DNA of 64,000 bases from Spongiibacter taiwanensis (lineage in GTDB: Bacteria; Pseudomonadota; Gammaproteobacteria; Pseudomonadales; Spongiibacteraceae): positions 3,100,001 through 3,164,000 of the forward strand of contig NZ_CP098455.1 of the NCBI RefSeq assembly GCF_023702635.1. The letters are read 5' to 3'. A model generated the notes under the pieces. The model saw only the letters and a list, made by a program, of their open reading frames with translations. It had not been told where the DNA came from and made no database searches. This document shows positions 35,974-44,572 of this stretch, piece after piece (the stretch's first letter is position 1; every line of letters starts with the position of its first letter). The translations under genes were made by a program, and so were the position numbers.

Positions 35974-36879
35974 ATGAGTCGTGTCGTAAAGGTCGCGCTG
36001 ATTCAACAAACCGTTGGACTGAATAGCGAGGAGAATTTTCGGCGCAGCCTGGGGGCGGTGACCGAGGCGGCCGTCGGCGGGGCAAAACTGGTGGTGCTGC
36101 AAGAGCTACACCGCTCCCGGTATTTCTGTCAGCAGCAGGATGTAAATGGCTTCGATCTGGCCGAAACCATTCCCGGCCCCTCCACCCGCGCGCTGGCCGA
36201 GCTCGCCGCAGAGCACGAGGTGGTGATAGTGAGCTCGTTGTTTGAAAAACGCACGGCCGGGCTCTATCACAACACGGCTGTGGTGCTCGACAGTGATGGC
36301 ACTATCGCCGGGCGTTACCGAAAAATGCACATACCGGATGATCCGGGGTTCTACGAGAAATTCTATTTCAGTCCGGGTGATCTGGGTTTTGAGCCTATAC
36401 AGACCCGCTTGGGCAAGCTGGGCGTGCTGGTGTGTTGGGATCAGTGGTTCCCTGAGGCGGCCCGGCTGATGACCCTGGCGGGGGCGGAGTTGCTGATCTA
36501 TCCCACGGCTATTGGCTGGGACCCTACTGATGATGTCGCTGAGAAGAAGCGTCAGATTGACGCTTGGATCATCAGTCAGCGAGCCCACGCAGTGGCCAAT
36601 GGCCTGCCGGTACTGAGCTGCAACCGAGTGGGTTTTGAGCCCGATCCGGGCCCGAATGGTGACAACAGCAGAGCGGGGGCGGGGATAGGCTTTTGGGGCA
36701 ACAGCTTTGTTGCCGGGCCTCAGGGAGAACTGCTTGCCCAGGCGTCAACCGAGGATGAGCATATACTCTTCGCCGATGTTGATCTGGGCCGCAGCGAAAC
36801 CGTGCGCCGAATCTGGCCCTATCTGCGTGACCGGCGTGTGGATTCTTACGCCGACTTACAGAAACTGTTCCGGGACTAA
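35974..36879 (+). CDS. aguB: N-carbamoylputrescine amidase
   Basis: Hydrolyses N-carbamoylputrescine to putrescine, CO2 and ammonia. The 301-residue nitrilase-fold protein shows the full Glu-Lys-Cys triad: Glu44 in LQELHRSRYF, Lys117 in YRKMHIPDD and Cys154 in LVCWDQWFPE. The RSRYFCQ and DDPGFYEKFYF stretches are typical of AguB. It follows aguA by 10 bp. The window therefore has arginine to putrescine in three steps (speA, aguA, aguB), all under the same Fur-controlled run. Confidence 0.95.
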   Translation: MSRVVKVALIQQTVGLNSEENFRRSLGAVTEAAVGGAKLVVLQELHRSRYFCQQQDVNGFDLAETIPGPSTRALAELAAEHEVVIVSSLFEKRTAGLYHNTAVVLDSDGTIAGRYRKMHIPDDPGFYEKFYFSPGDLGFEPIQTRLGKLGVLVCWDQWFPEAARLMTLAGAELLIYPTAIGWDPTDDVAEKKRQIDAWIISQRAHAVANGLPVLSCNRVGFEPDPGPNGDNSRAGAGIGFWGNSFVAGPQGELLAQASTEDEHILFADVDLGRSETVRRIWPYLRDRRVDSYADLQKLFRD

Positions 36880-36915
36880 AGGGTATTAGGCCCACATTAC
36901 CTGACAGGATTTTAC

Positions 36916-37719
36916 ATGGCTAAATCTGACCTACGTTGTTTATCGGTGATCAGCTCTGAGCGCCTAACACCCAACATGCAGAGAATGGTATTGGGTGGGG
37001 CGGATCTGGAAGACTTTCCAGCTGATCAGGCAAGCGGCTATATCAAATTGGTGTTTCCGCTGGTGCAGGGGGAGCCCCTGCCCAGCCCCGACGAAATTGA
37101 CAACGGCGCACCGGTCCAGCTGCGGACATACACGGTAAGGGCCTTTGATCCAATTGCCCCAGCGTTGACCCTGGACCTGGTGTTACACGGCGGTGTCGCC
37201 TGCGGTGGTCCCGCTTCCCGGTGGGCTGAAACCGCCCGGGTTGGGGACAATATGCCCATCTATGGGCCCGGCCCGAAAAAGCTGGTAGACATGACCGCAG
37301 ACTGGTTTTTACTGGCGGGGGACATGACTGCTTTGCCCGCGTTGAGCTGTAATCTGGAGCAAATGCCAGGTGACGCCCAAGGCTACGCGGTCATCGAGAT
37401 TAACAGTGATGATGACCGCCAAGCCCTGAGCAAACCCCCGGGTATCGAGCTGGTGTGGGTGGTCAATTCCGCCCCTGATACAGAAAACACAATGCTGGCC
37501 GATGCGGTGCGAAATCTACCCTGGCGTGAGGGCAGACCGTCTATCTGGGCTGCCTGTGAGTTCAGCAACATGCGTTTGCTGCGCAGCTATTTCAAGAAAG
37601 AACGTCTGGTTTCCCGCAACGACCTTTATGTCAGTAGCTACTGGAAAGCGGGGCACTCAGAAGACGAGCATAAAGTTGCCAAGCAACGAGATGCTCTCGC
37701 CCACGCCGCTGAAGAATAA
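36916..37719 (+). CDS. Siderophore-interacting protein (ferric-siderophore reductase)
   Basis: A cytoplasmic flavin-dependent reductase of 267 residues, of the SIP (ViuB/YqjH) family, which frees iron from imported ferric siderophores. The FAD motif RTYTVR (70-75) is present; the NAD(P)H half has WFLLAGDMTALPALSCNLEQM and WAACEFSNMRLLRSYFKKER, ending with the conserved YWKAGHSEDEHKVAKQ. It follows aguB by 36 bp. A dedicated reductase fits a high-affinity chelate such as petrobactin. The PepSY block on the other side of the locus may provide a second, periplasmic route. Confidence 0.92.
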   Translation: MAKSDLRCLSVISSERLTPNMQRMVLGGADLEDFPADQASGYIKLVFPLVQGEPLPSPDEIDNGAPVQLRTYTVRAFDPIAPALTLDLVLHGGVACGGPASRWAETARVGDNMPIYGPGPKKLVDMTADWFLLAGDMTALPALSCNLEQMPGDAQGYAVIEINSDDDRQALSKPPGIELVWVVNSAPDTENTMLADAVRNLPWREGRPSIWAACEFSNMRLLRSYFKKERLVSRNDLYVSSYWKAGHSEDEHKVAKQRDALAHAAEE

Positions 37720-37747
37720 AAAAATGGCCATAGAAGGAGATTTAGCA

Positions 37748-38206
37748 ATGTCTGCGGTGATTGAAAACTCGTCGTCAGCGGGGTCGGGCATAAACCTGAA
37801 AAATCTGGTTAAGCGATCCTCCCGCGGTGGGCGCAGCTCTCTTCTCTATCAACAACAAATTGTGGAAATCCTTTCTGAGGTGGCGGGCTTTATCTCAGTG
37901 CCGCAAATTCATTATCAAGTTTGCAAACGCGGAAAGAAGCCCTCCATCACCACGATATACCGAAATGTCCGCCGACTGGAAGAGGCTGGAGTGTTGGAGT
38001 ATCGCCGCTTTCAGGGGCAAAAGGGGGTTTTTGCCTTGGCGCAAGTTGCCGCAGTGCGAGACCATCTCATCTCGGTCGATACAGGTGAAGTCGAGACCCT
38101 GGAGGGCGAGGCCATCGAACGCTTGAAGTGCGAAATTGCCCACGCCAAAGGGGTCAGTCCCGAAAGCTGTCACATCGAATTTTATATCAACCCGAACCTT
38201 GCCTAA
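37748..38206 (+). CDS. Fur-family-like regulator with degenerate metal sites
   Basis: A 152-residue winged-helix protein. The Fur fold is recognisable: IVEILSEVAGFISVPQIHYQV, the recognition helix SITTIYRNVRRLEEAGVLE, and RDHLISVDTGEVETLEGEAIERL in place of the usual HHDHLIC..CG..EF.D..IE. Two of the His (V103, R104) and both Cys (S109, T112) of the metal region are replaced, so normal Fe/Zn binding is doubtful. ATG 37748 is chosen because GAAGGAG (37733-37739) is 8 bp upstream; the frame opens earlier, but only as overlap with the SIP gene. Last gene of the operon; a local regulator or a metal-blind relative of Fur. Confidence 0.75.
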   Translation: MSAVIENSSSAGSGINLKNLVKRSSRGGRSSLLYQQQIVEILSEVAGFISVPQIHYQVCKRGKKPSITTIYRNVRRLEEAGVLEYRRFQGQKGVFALAQVAAVRDHLISVDTGEVETLEGEAIERLKCEIAHAKGVSPESCHIEFYINPNLA

Positions 38207-38382
38207 GGGGTAATTGAGCGGCGGGTCTCACCGTACAGTGTCGTGCGGCGCCGTTGTTCATTTATCTTCCTCGAGCGCGGCAGCGGTCTGTAGAGTGGTG
38301 AGTTTTTGCCGGCGAAATCGCAGCGCTGCTCCGCGGAAAAGTGAATTTCCCTGGGCTTGTCGAAGGGATTTTTGTTTTTGTC

Positions 38383-38459
38383 TGGTCGGAATGAGAGGAT
38401 TCGAACCTCCGACCCCTGCCTCCCGAAGGCAGTGCTCTACCAAGCTGAGCTACATTCCG
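38383..38459 (-). tRNA. tRNA-Pro (anticodon CGG)
   Basis: A complete 77-nt tRNA on the minus strand. The acceptor stem pairs CGGAATG with CATTCCG, the D-arm has TAGCTCAG...GGTAGAGC, the anticodon stem is CTGCC/GGCAG around a TTCGGGA loop (anticodon CGG, reads CCG), the T-arm contains GGTTCGAATCC, and CCA is encoded at the 3' end. It separates the siderophore locus from the aromatic cluster. Confidence 0.96.
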
Positions 38460-38717
38460 ATGTCCCGCAGATTTTGGGCGCACAAATATAGCAAAGCCCT
38501 GATTTTGCCTCAACCGTTGCTGGGCCGGCTTACTGGTCCTGTGCTGCGTGGTTGTTTAGGGGGGGAGAGGGTGCGCGGCCGTTGCTCGTTGAAGAGGATA
38601 TTGTTTTAACCCGGTTTATTGGTGAAACAGCCTCGCTGGCGAGCAGTTTTCTACTGGTATCCGCAACACTCCCGGATGAATTTGCCGATAATACTGTTAT
38701 GATGTGAATAGTTAATA

Positions 38718-38729
38718 ATTACGTGTAAT
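38718..38729. promoter_or_regulatory. Small inverted repeat before the MarR gene
   Basis: ATTAC-GT-GTAAT lies 22 bp before the MarR ATG at 38752, in an AT-rich stretch. MarR proteins usually repress themselves through short palindromes at such positions. The arms are only 5 bp, so this could be chance. Confidence 0.28.
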
Positions 38730-38751
38730 AGCAGTTGGGCTAGGTGAGAAA

Positions 38752-39270
38752 ATGGCTGAAAAGCAAGGCAGTTCGAAGGGCTACGATGTGGCGCTTTCAA
38801 ATGACTTCCAGATTTCAGATGAGGATCTAAAGCTTCGCTTTGGCTTTTTGATTCACGATGCTGCGAGAATGCGGCGGACAGTGATTGATGAAGTATTCAA
38901 GCCACTCCGGGTGACCCGCTCCCAGGCCTGGGCGCTGGCGTTTTTATCGCGTCGCGATGGTTTAACCCAATCTGATCTCGCTGATGATATGAGTTTGGGG
39001 AAGGTTACGCTCAGCGGGCTGATTGATCGGCTTGAGGATGTCGGTATGGTCGAGCGCCGGCCTGACCCCTCAGATCGGCGTATCAAGCGCATCTTTATTA
39101 CTAAAGAGGGGCGTCGGGTGATTAAGGAGATGCGCCAGCTTACGCTAGAGTGTAATGACAAAATGCTGGAAGGTCTCGATGCGCAGGAGGTTTTCAACAC
39201 GGTAGAGACCCTGCGCAAATTGAATCGTAATTTGAAAGCATTGAAAGCCCGCACGGTGTCGCGTGATTAA
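38752..39270 (+). CDS. MarR-family transcriptional regulator
   Basis: A 172-residue winged-helix regulator. Signature: QAWALAFLSRRDGLTQSDLADDMSLGKVTLSGLIDRLEDVGMVERRPDPSDRRIKRIFITKEGR. This is the MarR DNA-binding wing; dimer helices flank it on both sides. It stands 419 bp upstream of, and in the same direction as, the p-cumate-like operon, which has a good promoter at 39571-39599 with an inverted repeat between -35 and -10. A catabolite-sensing repressor of that operon is the natural reading. A TetR gene at the other end of the operon is the competing candidate. Confidence 0.9.
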   Translation: MAEKQGSSKGYDVALSNDFQISDEDLKLRFGFLIHDAARMRRTVIDEVFKPLRVTRSQAWALAFLSRRDGLTQSDLADDMSLGKVTLSGLIDRLEDVGMVERRPDPSDRRIKRIFITKEGRRVIKEMRQLTLECNDKMLEGLDAQEVFNTVETLRKLNRNLKALKARTVSRD

Positions 39271-39688
39271 TACTGGCCTCGGCCTTTCTGGGAGCGGCTA
39301 TGCTGTCGCGCCCGTTGTTGTTACCCTCTGCCAGCTCACCCAAGTTTCGCGATTGGTTCACCTTTAGGGCAGTTGTGTAAGTAAGCTGGGTTCTGGTAAA
39401 ACGAGGTCTCAAATGCTTGGCGCGGTTGCGCAAGCGGTTCGGGAAGGGGTGGTTAATTGCATCTGGATAGTGCGACCACCTTGATTGAATAATGATAACT
39501 ATCTGAATCTAAATATTTTTGATTTCTTCAGGTCTTGAGTGGTGTCGATCTGACTTTGTTGCTGTGGCTATTGACGTAAAAGTTTAAGTAACTTACGATG
39601 CGTCTACACTGTATGTTTATCGCTTTGGGGGCTTGTTCGCCCATTGGCGTCGGCCTACAAAAATTCTAATTCCTGTAGGAAGCAGCAC
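39271..39688 (+). promoter_or_regulatory. 418-bp regulatory region with sigma-70 promoter (39571-39599)
   Basis: No gene is seen here. TTGACG (39571-39576), a 17-bp spacer and TACGAT (39594-39599) make a good sigma-70 promoter about 90 bp before the extradiol dioxygenase ATG. Inside it AAGTT (39580-39584) and AACTT (39590-39594) form an inverted repeat, well placed for a repressor. The left part of the region, after the MarR stop, shows nothing that I recognise. Confidence 0.6.
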
Positions 39689-40597
39689 ATGAGCATTCCT
39701 TTTTTATATCGGCGCCTGGCCTATGTCGCGCTGAACGTGACTAATCTGCAGCGTTCGGTAGAGTTCTATCGGGACATGATGGGGTTGGAGCTGTCCACCT
39801 TTGAAGAGGGCCGATTTGCGGCGCTGCGCTGCGATACTCATATTATGAGTCTGGCGCTGTATCAGTCGAGCGCGCCGGGGCTGCGTCGAGTGGCTTTTCA
39901 GGTGGCTAGCCCGGCGGATTTGAGAGTGGCCAAGGCGCACTTTCAGGAGCGGGGTTTGGAGCTTTGGGATGTATCCAAGGCGGAGCGTGACGAACTGAAG
40001 CTGGGTAATGCATTTCGGGTTTTCGAGCCCAACACCGGCGTGACCTTCGAGATGATCGACGATATTCTCGAGCCCGGTTCGCCCTATGTTCCCTCTCTTG
40101 CAAAAATTCAGCGCCTTGGTCACGTAGTGTTTCGCACCACCAAGCTGGACGCCTGCTGGCAGGCTTTGGAAGAAAACTTCGGCCTGCTGTCCTCGGATTA
40201 TGTTCCGGATAAAGCGGTATGGGCACGCTGCTTCCCCAACCCCCTTCACCACAGCATTGCCTTGGTCGGCAGTGATCAGGACGGGCTGCACCACGTTAAC
40301 TTTATGGTCAGCGAGATTGATGACATTGGTCGGGCGCGCAATCGTCTGCTTGATGCCGGGGTCGATATTGTATTTGGTCCGGGTCGCCATAAGCCCTCGG
40401 GCAGTGTGTTTCTCTACTTCCTGGACCCAGATGGCATGACGGCCGAATTTAGTTTTGGGATGGAAGAGTTCCCCGCAGAGGGGGCGCGTCAACCGCGCAT
40501 GCTAGCCAATACCCTGCAAACTATGGACTTGTGGGGTGGGCGACCCAAGCCAGAGTTTAGTAGCAAGGGCGAAATCGCAGGCCCTGACAGATCATGA
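39689..40597 (+). CDS. Extradiol ring-cleavage dioxygenase (CmtC-like, VOC family)
   Basis: A type I extradiol dioxygenase of 302 residues made of two VOC domains. The metal ligands of the C-terminal domain are visible: His145 (RLGHVVFR), His202 (GLHHVNFMV) and Glu253 (MTAEFSFG). The start ATG 39689 has AGGAAG 6 bp upstream; the upstream in-frame ATG has no family sequence. In the p-cumate pathway CmtC cleaves 2,3-dihydroxy-p-cumate between C3 and C4; the gene set around it supports this or a closely related 2,3-dihydroxybenzoate-type substrate. Overlaps the SDR gene by 4 bp. Confidence 0.85.
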   Translation: MSIPFLYRRLAYVALNVTNLQRSVEFYRDMMGLELSTFEEGRFAALRCDTHIMSLALYQSSAPGLRRVAFQVASPADLRVAKAHFQERGLELWDVSKAERDELKLGNAFRVFEPNTGVTFEMIDDILEPGSPYVPSLAKIQRLGHVVFRTTKLDACWQALEENFGLLSSDYVPDKAVWARCFPNPLHHSIALVGSDQDGLHHVNFMVSEIDDIGRARNRLLDAGVDIVFGPGRHKPSGSVFLYFLDPDGMTAEFSFGMEEFPAEGARQPRMLANTLQTMDLWGGRPKPEFSSKGEIAGPDRS

Positions 40598-41349
40598 GTG
40601 TTGAATTGGCTGACCGTTTGGCTGTCGTTACTGGCGCCTGCAGCGATATTGGCCGGGGCATTGCCTTTGCCCTGGCTGAAAAAGGGGCGAGTCTGTTATT
40701 GGCCGATCTGGATGAGGCGAAGTTGGCTGGGCTAGCCGACGAGTTTTTTGGTATTGGCTTGACGGTAGCCACTTGCGCTGGCGACTTGTCCAAGCAGGAT
40801 GATGTCGCCGGGTTGATGGCTCAGGCGGAGGCGCTCGGGGGAGTCGATATCCTCGTTAACAATGCGGGTGGTGGGATCATTAAGCCCTTTCTCGATCACA
40901 CCCCCGAGACCCTGGCGGCGACGGTTGATCGCAATTTATGGACCGCCCTGTGGTGCTGTTGGTATGCGATTCCTCAGATGCGGGACAAGCAATTTGGTCG
41001 AATCATCAATATTGGCGCCGACTCCGTGCGCAATGGTCTGGCCGCCCACGCTGCCTATAACGCGGCCAAGGGCGGTGTGCATGGCATGACGACGGGGCTG
41101 GCAAGAGAATTTGCGCCGGACAATATTACCGTTAATACGGTTGCTCCCTGCGCCGTGCAGACGGCAATTCTGAATGAGTTTCTGGAGAAAGATCCGGAAA
41201 CCGCAGCAAAATTTTTACAGGTTATCCCGGTTGGACGCGCCGCCAAGGTAAGCGAGGTCGCTTCGATGGTGACTTACTTGGCTGGTGAAGATGCGGCCTT
41301 TGTCACTGGTCAGGTGATCAGTGTCAATGGCGGCAGCACCATGTTGTAA
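40594..41349 (+). CDS. SDR, probable cis-dihydrodiol dehydrogenase (CmtB-like)
   Basis: A 251-residue short-chain dehydrogenase. Cofactor motif VVTGACSDIGRGIA, Asp in LLADLDEAK (NAD preference), NNAGGGI, catalytic Ser in GADSVRNG and Tyr/Lys in YNAAKGGV. Between an extradiol dioxygenase and a Rieske ferredoxin, the expected job is to rearomatise the cis-dihydrodiol made by the ring-hydroxylating dioxygenase, giving the catechol with NADH. The start overlaps the dioxygenase stop (ATGA). As with all SDRs, the substrate comes from context. Confidence 0.85.
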   Translation: MSVELADRLAVVTGACSDIGRGIAFALAEKGASLLLADLDEAKLAGLADEFFGIGLTVATCAGDLSKQDDVAGLMAQAEALGGVDILVNNAGGGIIKPFLDHTPETLAATVDRNLWTALWCCWYAIPQMRDKQFGRIINIGADSVRNGLAAHAAYNAAKGGVHGMTTGLAREFAPDNITVNTVAPCAVQTAILNEFLEKDPETAAKFLQVIPVGRAAKVSEVASMVTYLAGEDAAFVTGQVISVNGGSTML

Positions 41350-41361
41350 GCGGAGAAGTTA

Positions 41362-41727
41362 ATGACTAGCGATGTAATAGCAAGCACCGAAACTGAGTGG
41401 GCACTGCTGTGCGACCTGCCCGAGTTGGATGAGGGAGAAATCGCCACGGCCAAGCACCCGGGTGGTTTGGATCTGGCAATTTACCAGGTGGAAGGCGAGT
41501 ATTTTGTGACCTCTGATCGCTGCACCCACGGCGCGGCCTCCCTCTACGACGAGGGTGAGTTAAACGGCTATGTCGTGGAGTGTGCCTGGCACAACGGTAC
41601 CTTTGATATTCGCACCGGCGCAGCCTTGACCATGCCCTGTCGCACGCCACTGCGCAGCTTTGATACCCGAGTTGACGACGGCAAGCTGTATATCAACCCC
41701 AAACCTCGGCGTTTTCAGCAAAGCTAA
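41362..41727 (+). CDS. Rieske [2Fe-2S] ferredoxin of a ring-hydroxylating dioxygenase
   Basis: A 121-residue Rieske ferredoxin that passes electrons to the terminal oxygenase. Cluster ligands: Cys54 and His56 (DRCTHGAASL), Cys74 and His77 (VECAWHNGTFD). Length is typical for the free-standing ferredoxins of three-component dioxygenases. It lies 12 bp after the SDR gene. Its partner oxygenase subunits are at 45318 and 46577. No reductase gene is found inside the operon; the flavin/2Fe-2S reductase at 61698 is the nearest candidate. Confidence 0.93.
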   Translation: MTSDVIASTETEWALLCDLPELDEGEIATAKHPGGLDLAIYQVEGEYFVTSDRCTHGAASLYDEGELNGYVVECAWHNGTFDIRTGAALTMPCRTPLRSFDTRVDDGKLYINPKPRRFQQS

Positions 41728-41760
41728 CGCCCATAAGAAAATGATTCTGGAGAGACAAAC

Positions 41761-42591
41761 GTGACCACAACGAACCCCGAAATTGGAAAACGTGCCGAAC
41801 TGCGCAGCGGCTATGGTGCGAACTACCTCGAGTCTGGCAGTCGCGAAAACCCCACGGTGATCCTCCTGCATGGCTCTGGCCCCGGTGTGACCGGTTATGC
41901 CAACTGGCGCTTGTTAATGCCCCAGCTGGAGTCCCAGTTTCATGTGTTGGCGCCCGACGTTGTGGGTTTCGGTTATACCGATCACCCCGAGGGCTTCGTT
42001 TACAACATGGACAACTGGCTTACCTTTATGTGCGACTTTATGGATGCCGTCGATGTGCAGAAGGCCCACTTTGTCGGTAACTCCTTCGGCGGCGCACTGA
42101 GCCTGGCGATGGCCGCCCAACATCCCGATCGCGTAGAGCGGGTGGTGATGATGGGGGCTGCCGGTGTTCGCTTTGAAATGACCGAAGGCCTGCGCGAAGT
42201 CTGGGGCTATACCCCGTCGGTAGAGAATATGCGCAGCCTGATGTCGATTTTTGCCTACCGTCAGGACCTGGTAAGCGACGAAATTATCAAGTCGCGGTAC
42301 GAGGCAAGTATTCGCCCGGGTTATCAGGAAGCCTACTCCCAACTATTCCCGGAGCCAATGCAGGAAAAGCTTGATGGTTTGGCAACGCCGGAAGAGGTGA
42401 TCAAGACCATTCCCCACAAAGTGCTTTTGGTTCACGGTCGCGAAGACGTGATTGTGCCGATGGAGAATTCGGTACGCGGCCACAAACTACTGAAGAACTC
42501 TGAGCTGCATATTTTTGGTGAGTGCGGTCATTGGACTCAGGTCGAAAAACCCAATGAATTTGCCACCTTGGTGCGCAATTTCCTGAGTTGA
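41761..42591 (+). CDS. Meta-cleavage product hydrolase (CmtE/BphD-like)
   Basis: A 276-residue alpha/beta hydrolase. Nucleophile Ser108 in FVGNSFGGAL, acid in LLVHGREDVIVP, His in FGECGHWTQVEKP, and an oxyanion HGSGPG (37-42) typical of carbon-carbon hydrolases of meta pathways. It splits the decarboxylated ring-cleavage product to 2-hydroxypenta-2,4-dienoate and a short acid (isobutyrate if the substrate is p-cumate). It starts with GTG at 41761 behind GGAGAG. Next genes process the dienoate. Confidence 0.9.
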   Translation: MTTTNPEIGKRAELRSGYGANYLESGSRENPTVILLHGSGPGVTGYANWRLLMPQLESQFHVLAPDVVGFGYTDHPEGFVYNMDNWLTFMCDFMDAVDVQKAHFVGNSFGGALSLAMAAQHPDRVERVVMMGAAGVRFEMTEGLREVWGYTPSVENMRSLMSIFAYRQDLVSDEIIKSRYEASIRPGYQEAYSQLFPEPMQEKLDGLATPEEVIKTIPHKVLLVHGREDVIVPMENSVRGHKLLKNSELHIFGECGHWTQVEKPNEFATLVRNFLS

Positions 42592-42629
42592 AATCTGAGC
42601 AATTAACAGCCTCGTTAGATAGGTGATCT

Positions 42630-43526
42630 ATGAGTAAGAAAATGCGGGCAGCCATCATCGGCTCGGGCAATATCGGCACCGATCTGCTGATAAAAATGTT
42701 GCGCTCTGAATGGGTCGAGCCGGTGTGGATGGTGGGAATTGATCCCGAGTCTGAAGGCCTGCAACGCGCTGCGGACTTGGGCGTAAAGACCTGCGCGGAG
42801 GGGGTCGATGGCATTCTGCCTTATGTGGAGAGCGATCAAATCCAATTAGCCTTTGATGCGACCTCAGCCTATGTTCATGCGGAAAACAGCCGCAAGCTGA
42901 CCGAGCTGGGTGTCACCATGATCGACCTGACCCCGGCTGCAATTGGTCCCTACTGTATTCCGCCGGTTAACCTGCAATCGTTACTCGCCGACGCTCACCA
43001 AAATGTCAATATGGTGACCTGCGGTGGTCAGGCGACCATTCCAATGGTAGCCGCGGTATCGCGAGTACAACCGGTGAAATACGGCGAAATTGTCGCTACC
43101 GTGTCCTCGCGCTCGATTGGCCCAGGCACCCGAATGAATATTGATGAATTCACCCGCACCACTGCCGGCGCGGTAGAGAAAGTGGGTGGCGCGGAGAAAG
43201 GCAAGGCGATCATCATCATTAACCCTGCTGAGCCGCCACTGATCATGCGCGACACCATTCATTGCCTGGTGGAAGGTGAGCCGAAGCAGGCTGAAATTGA
43301 GGCCTCGGTCACGGCAATGCTAGAAGAGGTTCAGCGTTATGTGCCCGGCTACAAGCTGGTCAATGGCCCCGTGTTTGACGGTAATCGGGTATCGGTATTT
43401 ATGGAAGTGGAAGGTCTGGGTGACTACCTGCCCAAGTATGCAGGGAACCTGGATATTATGACCGCGGCGGCCTTGCGTACCGCCGAGGTGATCGCCGAAC
43501 GCGAACATCAGTCCGTTGCAGTTTAA
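42630..43526 (+). CDS. mhpF: Acetaldehyde dehydrogenase (acetylating)
   Basis: Converts acetaldehyde and CoA to acetyl-CoA with NAD, the last step of the meta pathway lower branch. 298 residues; NAD motif GSGNIG (11-16), catalytic Cys131 in [11 protein letters not shown], and [20 protein letters not shown], all characteristic of DmpF/MhpF. It forms a channelling complex with the aldolase encoded 15 bp downstream, and the gene order (dehydrogenase then aldolase) is the usual one. Confidence 0.96.
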   Translation: MSKKMRAAIIGSGNIGTDLLIKMLRSEWVEPVWMVGIDPESEGLQRAADLGVKTCAEGVDGILPYVESDQIQLAFDATSAYVHAENSRKLTELGVTMIDLTPAAIGPYCIPPVNLQSLLADAHQNVNMVTCGGQATIPMVAAVSRVQPVKYGEIVATVSSRSIGPGTRMNIDEFTRTTAGAVEKVGGAEKGKAIIIINPAEPPLIMRDTIHCLVEGEPKQAEIEASVTAMLEEVQRYVPGYKLVNGPVFDGNRVSVFMEVEGLGDYLPKYAGNLDIMTAAALRTAEVIAEREHQSVAV

Positions 43527-43540
43527 CCCGGAGAGCATTC

Positions 43541-44569
43541 ATGACCACTAATCGCAAGATCAAACTTCACGACATGAGCCTCCGTGACGGCATGCATTCG
43601 AAGCGCCATCAGATCAGTATCGATGAGATGGTGGCTATCTCCAAAGGGCTGGATGAGGCGGGTATGCCGCTGATTGAAGTCACCCACGGCGACGGCCTGG
43701 GTGGGGAGTCGCTTAACTACGGATTTGCAGCCCACTCTGATGAAGACTACCTGTCTGCGGTGGTACCTGAGATGAAACAGGCCAAGATCTCCGCACTGCT
43801 GTTGCCGGGCATTGGCACCGTCGACCACCTGCGCATGGCCCAGCGCTGTGGCGTAAGCACCATTCGTGTGGCGACGCATTGCACCGAGGCTGATGTATCC
43901 CAGCAGCATATCGCCTTTGCGGCAAAGGAAGGCCTCGACACCGTCGGCTTTTTGATGATGGCTCATATGGTGTCGGCGGAAAAGCTACTTGAGCAGGCTA
44001 AATTGATGGTCAGCTACGGCGCCAACTGTGTGTACTGCACCGACTCAGCCGGCTATATGCTGCCTGCCGAGGTGACCGAAAAAATTACCACTTTGCGTCA
44101 GGCCTTTCCCGCAGAAGTGGAAATCGGTTTCCACGGCCACCACAACTTGGCGATGGGGGTGGCGAATTCGATTGCGGCTATTCAGGCCGGCGCTGCGCGC
44201 ATTGACGGCTCCGCAGCGGGCCTTGGTGCCGGCGCCGGCAACACCCCGCTGGAAGTATTGCTGGCGGTGATGAACCGTATGGATATGGAAACCGGCATCG
44301 ATCTGTTCAAGTTGATGGATGTGGCAGAAGATCTGGTGGTGCCGATGATGGACCACCCCATTCGTATCGACCGGGACGCGCTGACCCTCGGCTATGCCGG
44401 TGTTTACAGTTCCTTCCTGCTGTTTGCCAAGCGTGCCGAGAAACGCTACGGCGTCTCTGCCCGGGATCTCTTGGTCGAGTTGGGTCGCCGTGGCACGGTG
44501 GGTGGTCAGGAAGATATGATCGAGGACTTGGCGCTGACCATGTCGAAGCAAAAGACCATGGTGTCCTAG
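43541..44569 (+). CDS. dmpG: 4-hydroxy-2-oxovalerate aldolase
   Basis: Splits 4-hydroxy-2-oxovalerate to pyruvate and acetaldehyde. 342 residues, DRE-TIM barrel: [10 protein letters not shown] near residue 15 (Arg15, metal Asp16), [27 protein letters not shown] (metal His) and the C-terminal communication domain that binds the acetaldehyde dehydrogenase. It is adjacent to that gene (14 bp). The acetaldehyde would pass by a tunnel to MhpF, as in the Pseudomonas DmpFG complex. Confidence 0.96.
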   Translation: MTTNRKIKLHDMSLRDGMHSKRHQISIDEMVAISKGLDEAGMPLIEVTHGDGLGGESLNYGFAAHSDEDYLSAVVPEMKQAKISALLLPGIGTVDHLRMAQRCGVSTIRVATHCTEADVSQQHIAFAAKEGLDTVGFLMMAHMVSAEKLLEQAKLMVSYGANCVYCTDSAGYMLPAEVTEKITTLRQAFPAEVEIGFHGHHNLAMGVANSIAAIQAGAARIDGSAAGLGAGAGNTPLEVLLAVMNRMDMETGIDLFKLMDVAEDLVVPMMDHPIRIDRDALTLGYAGVYSSFLLFAKRAEKRYGVSARDLLVELGRRGTVGGQEDMIEDLALTMSKQKTMVS

Positions 44570-44572
44570 GCA

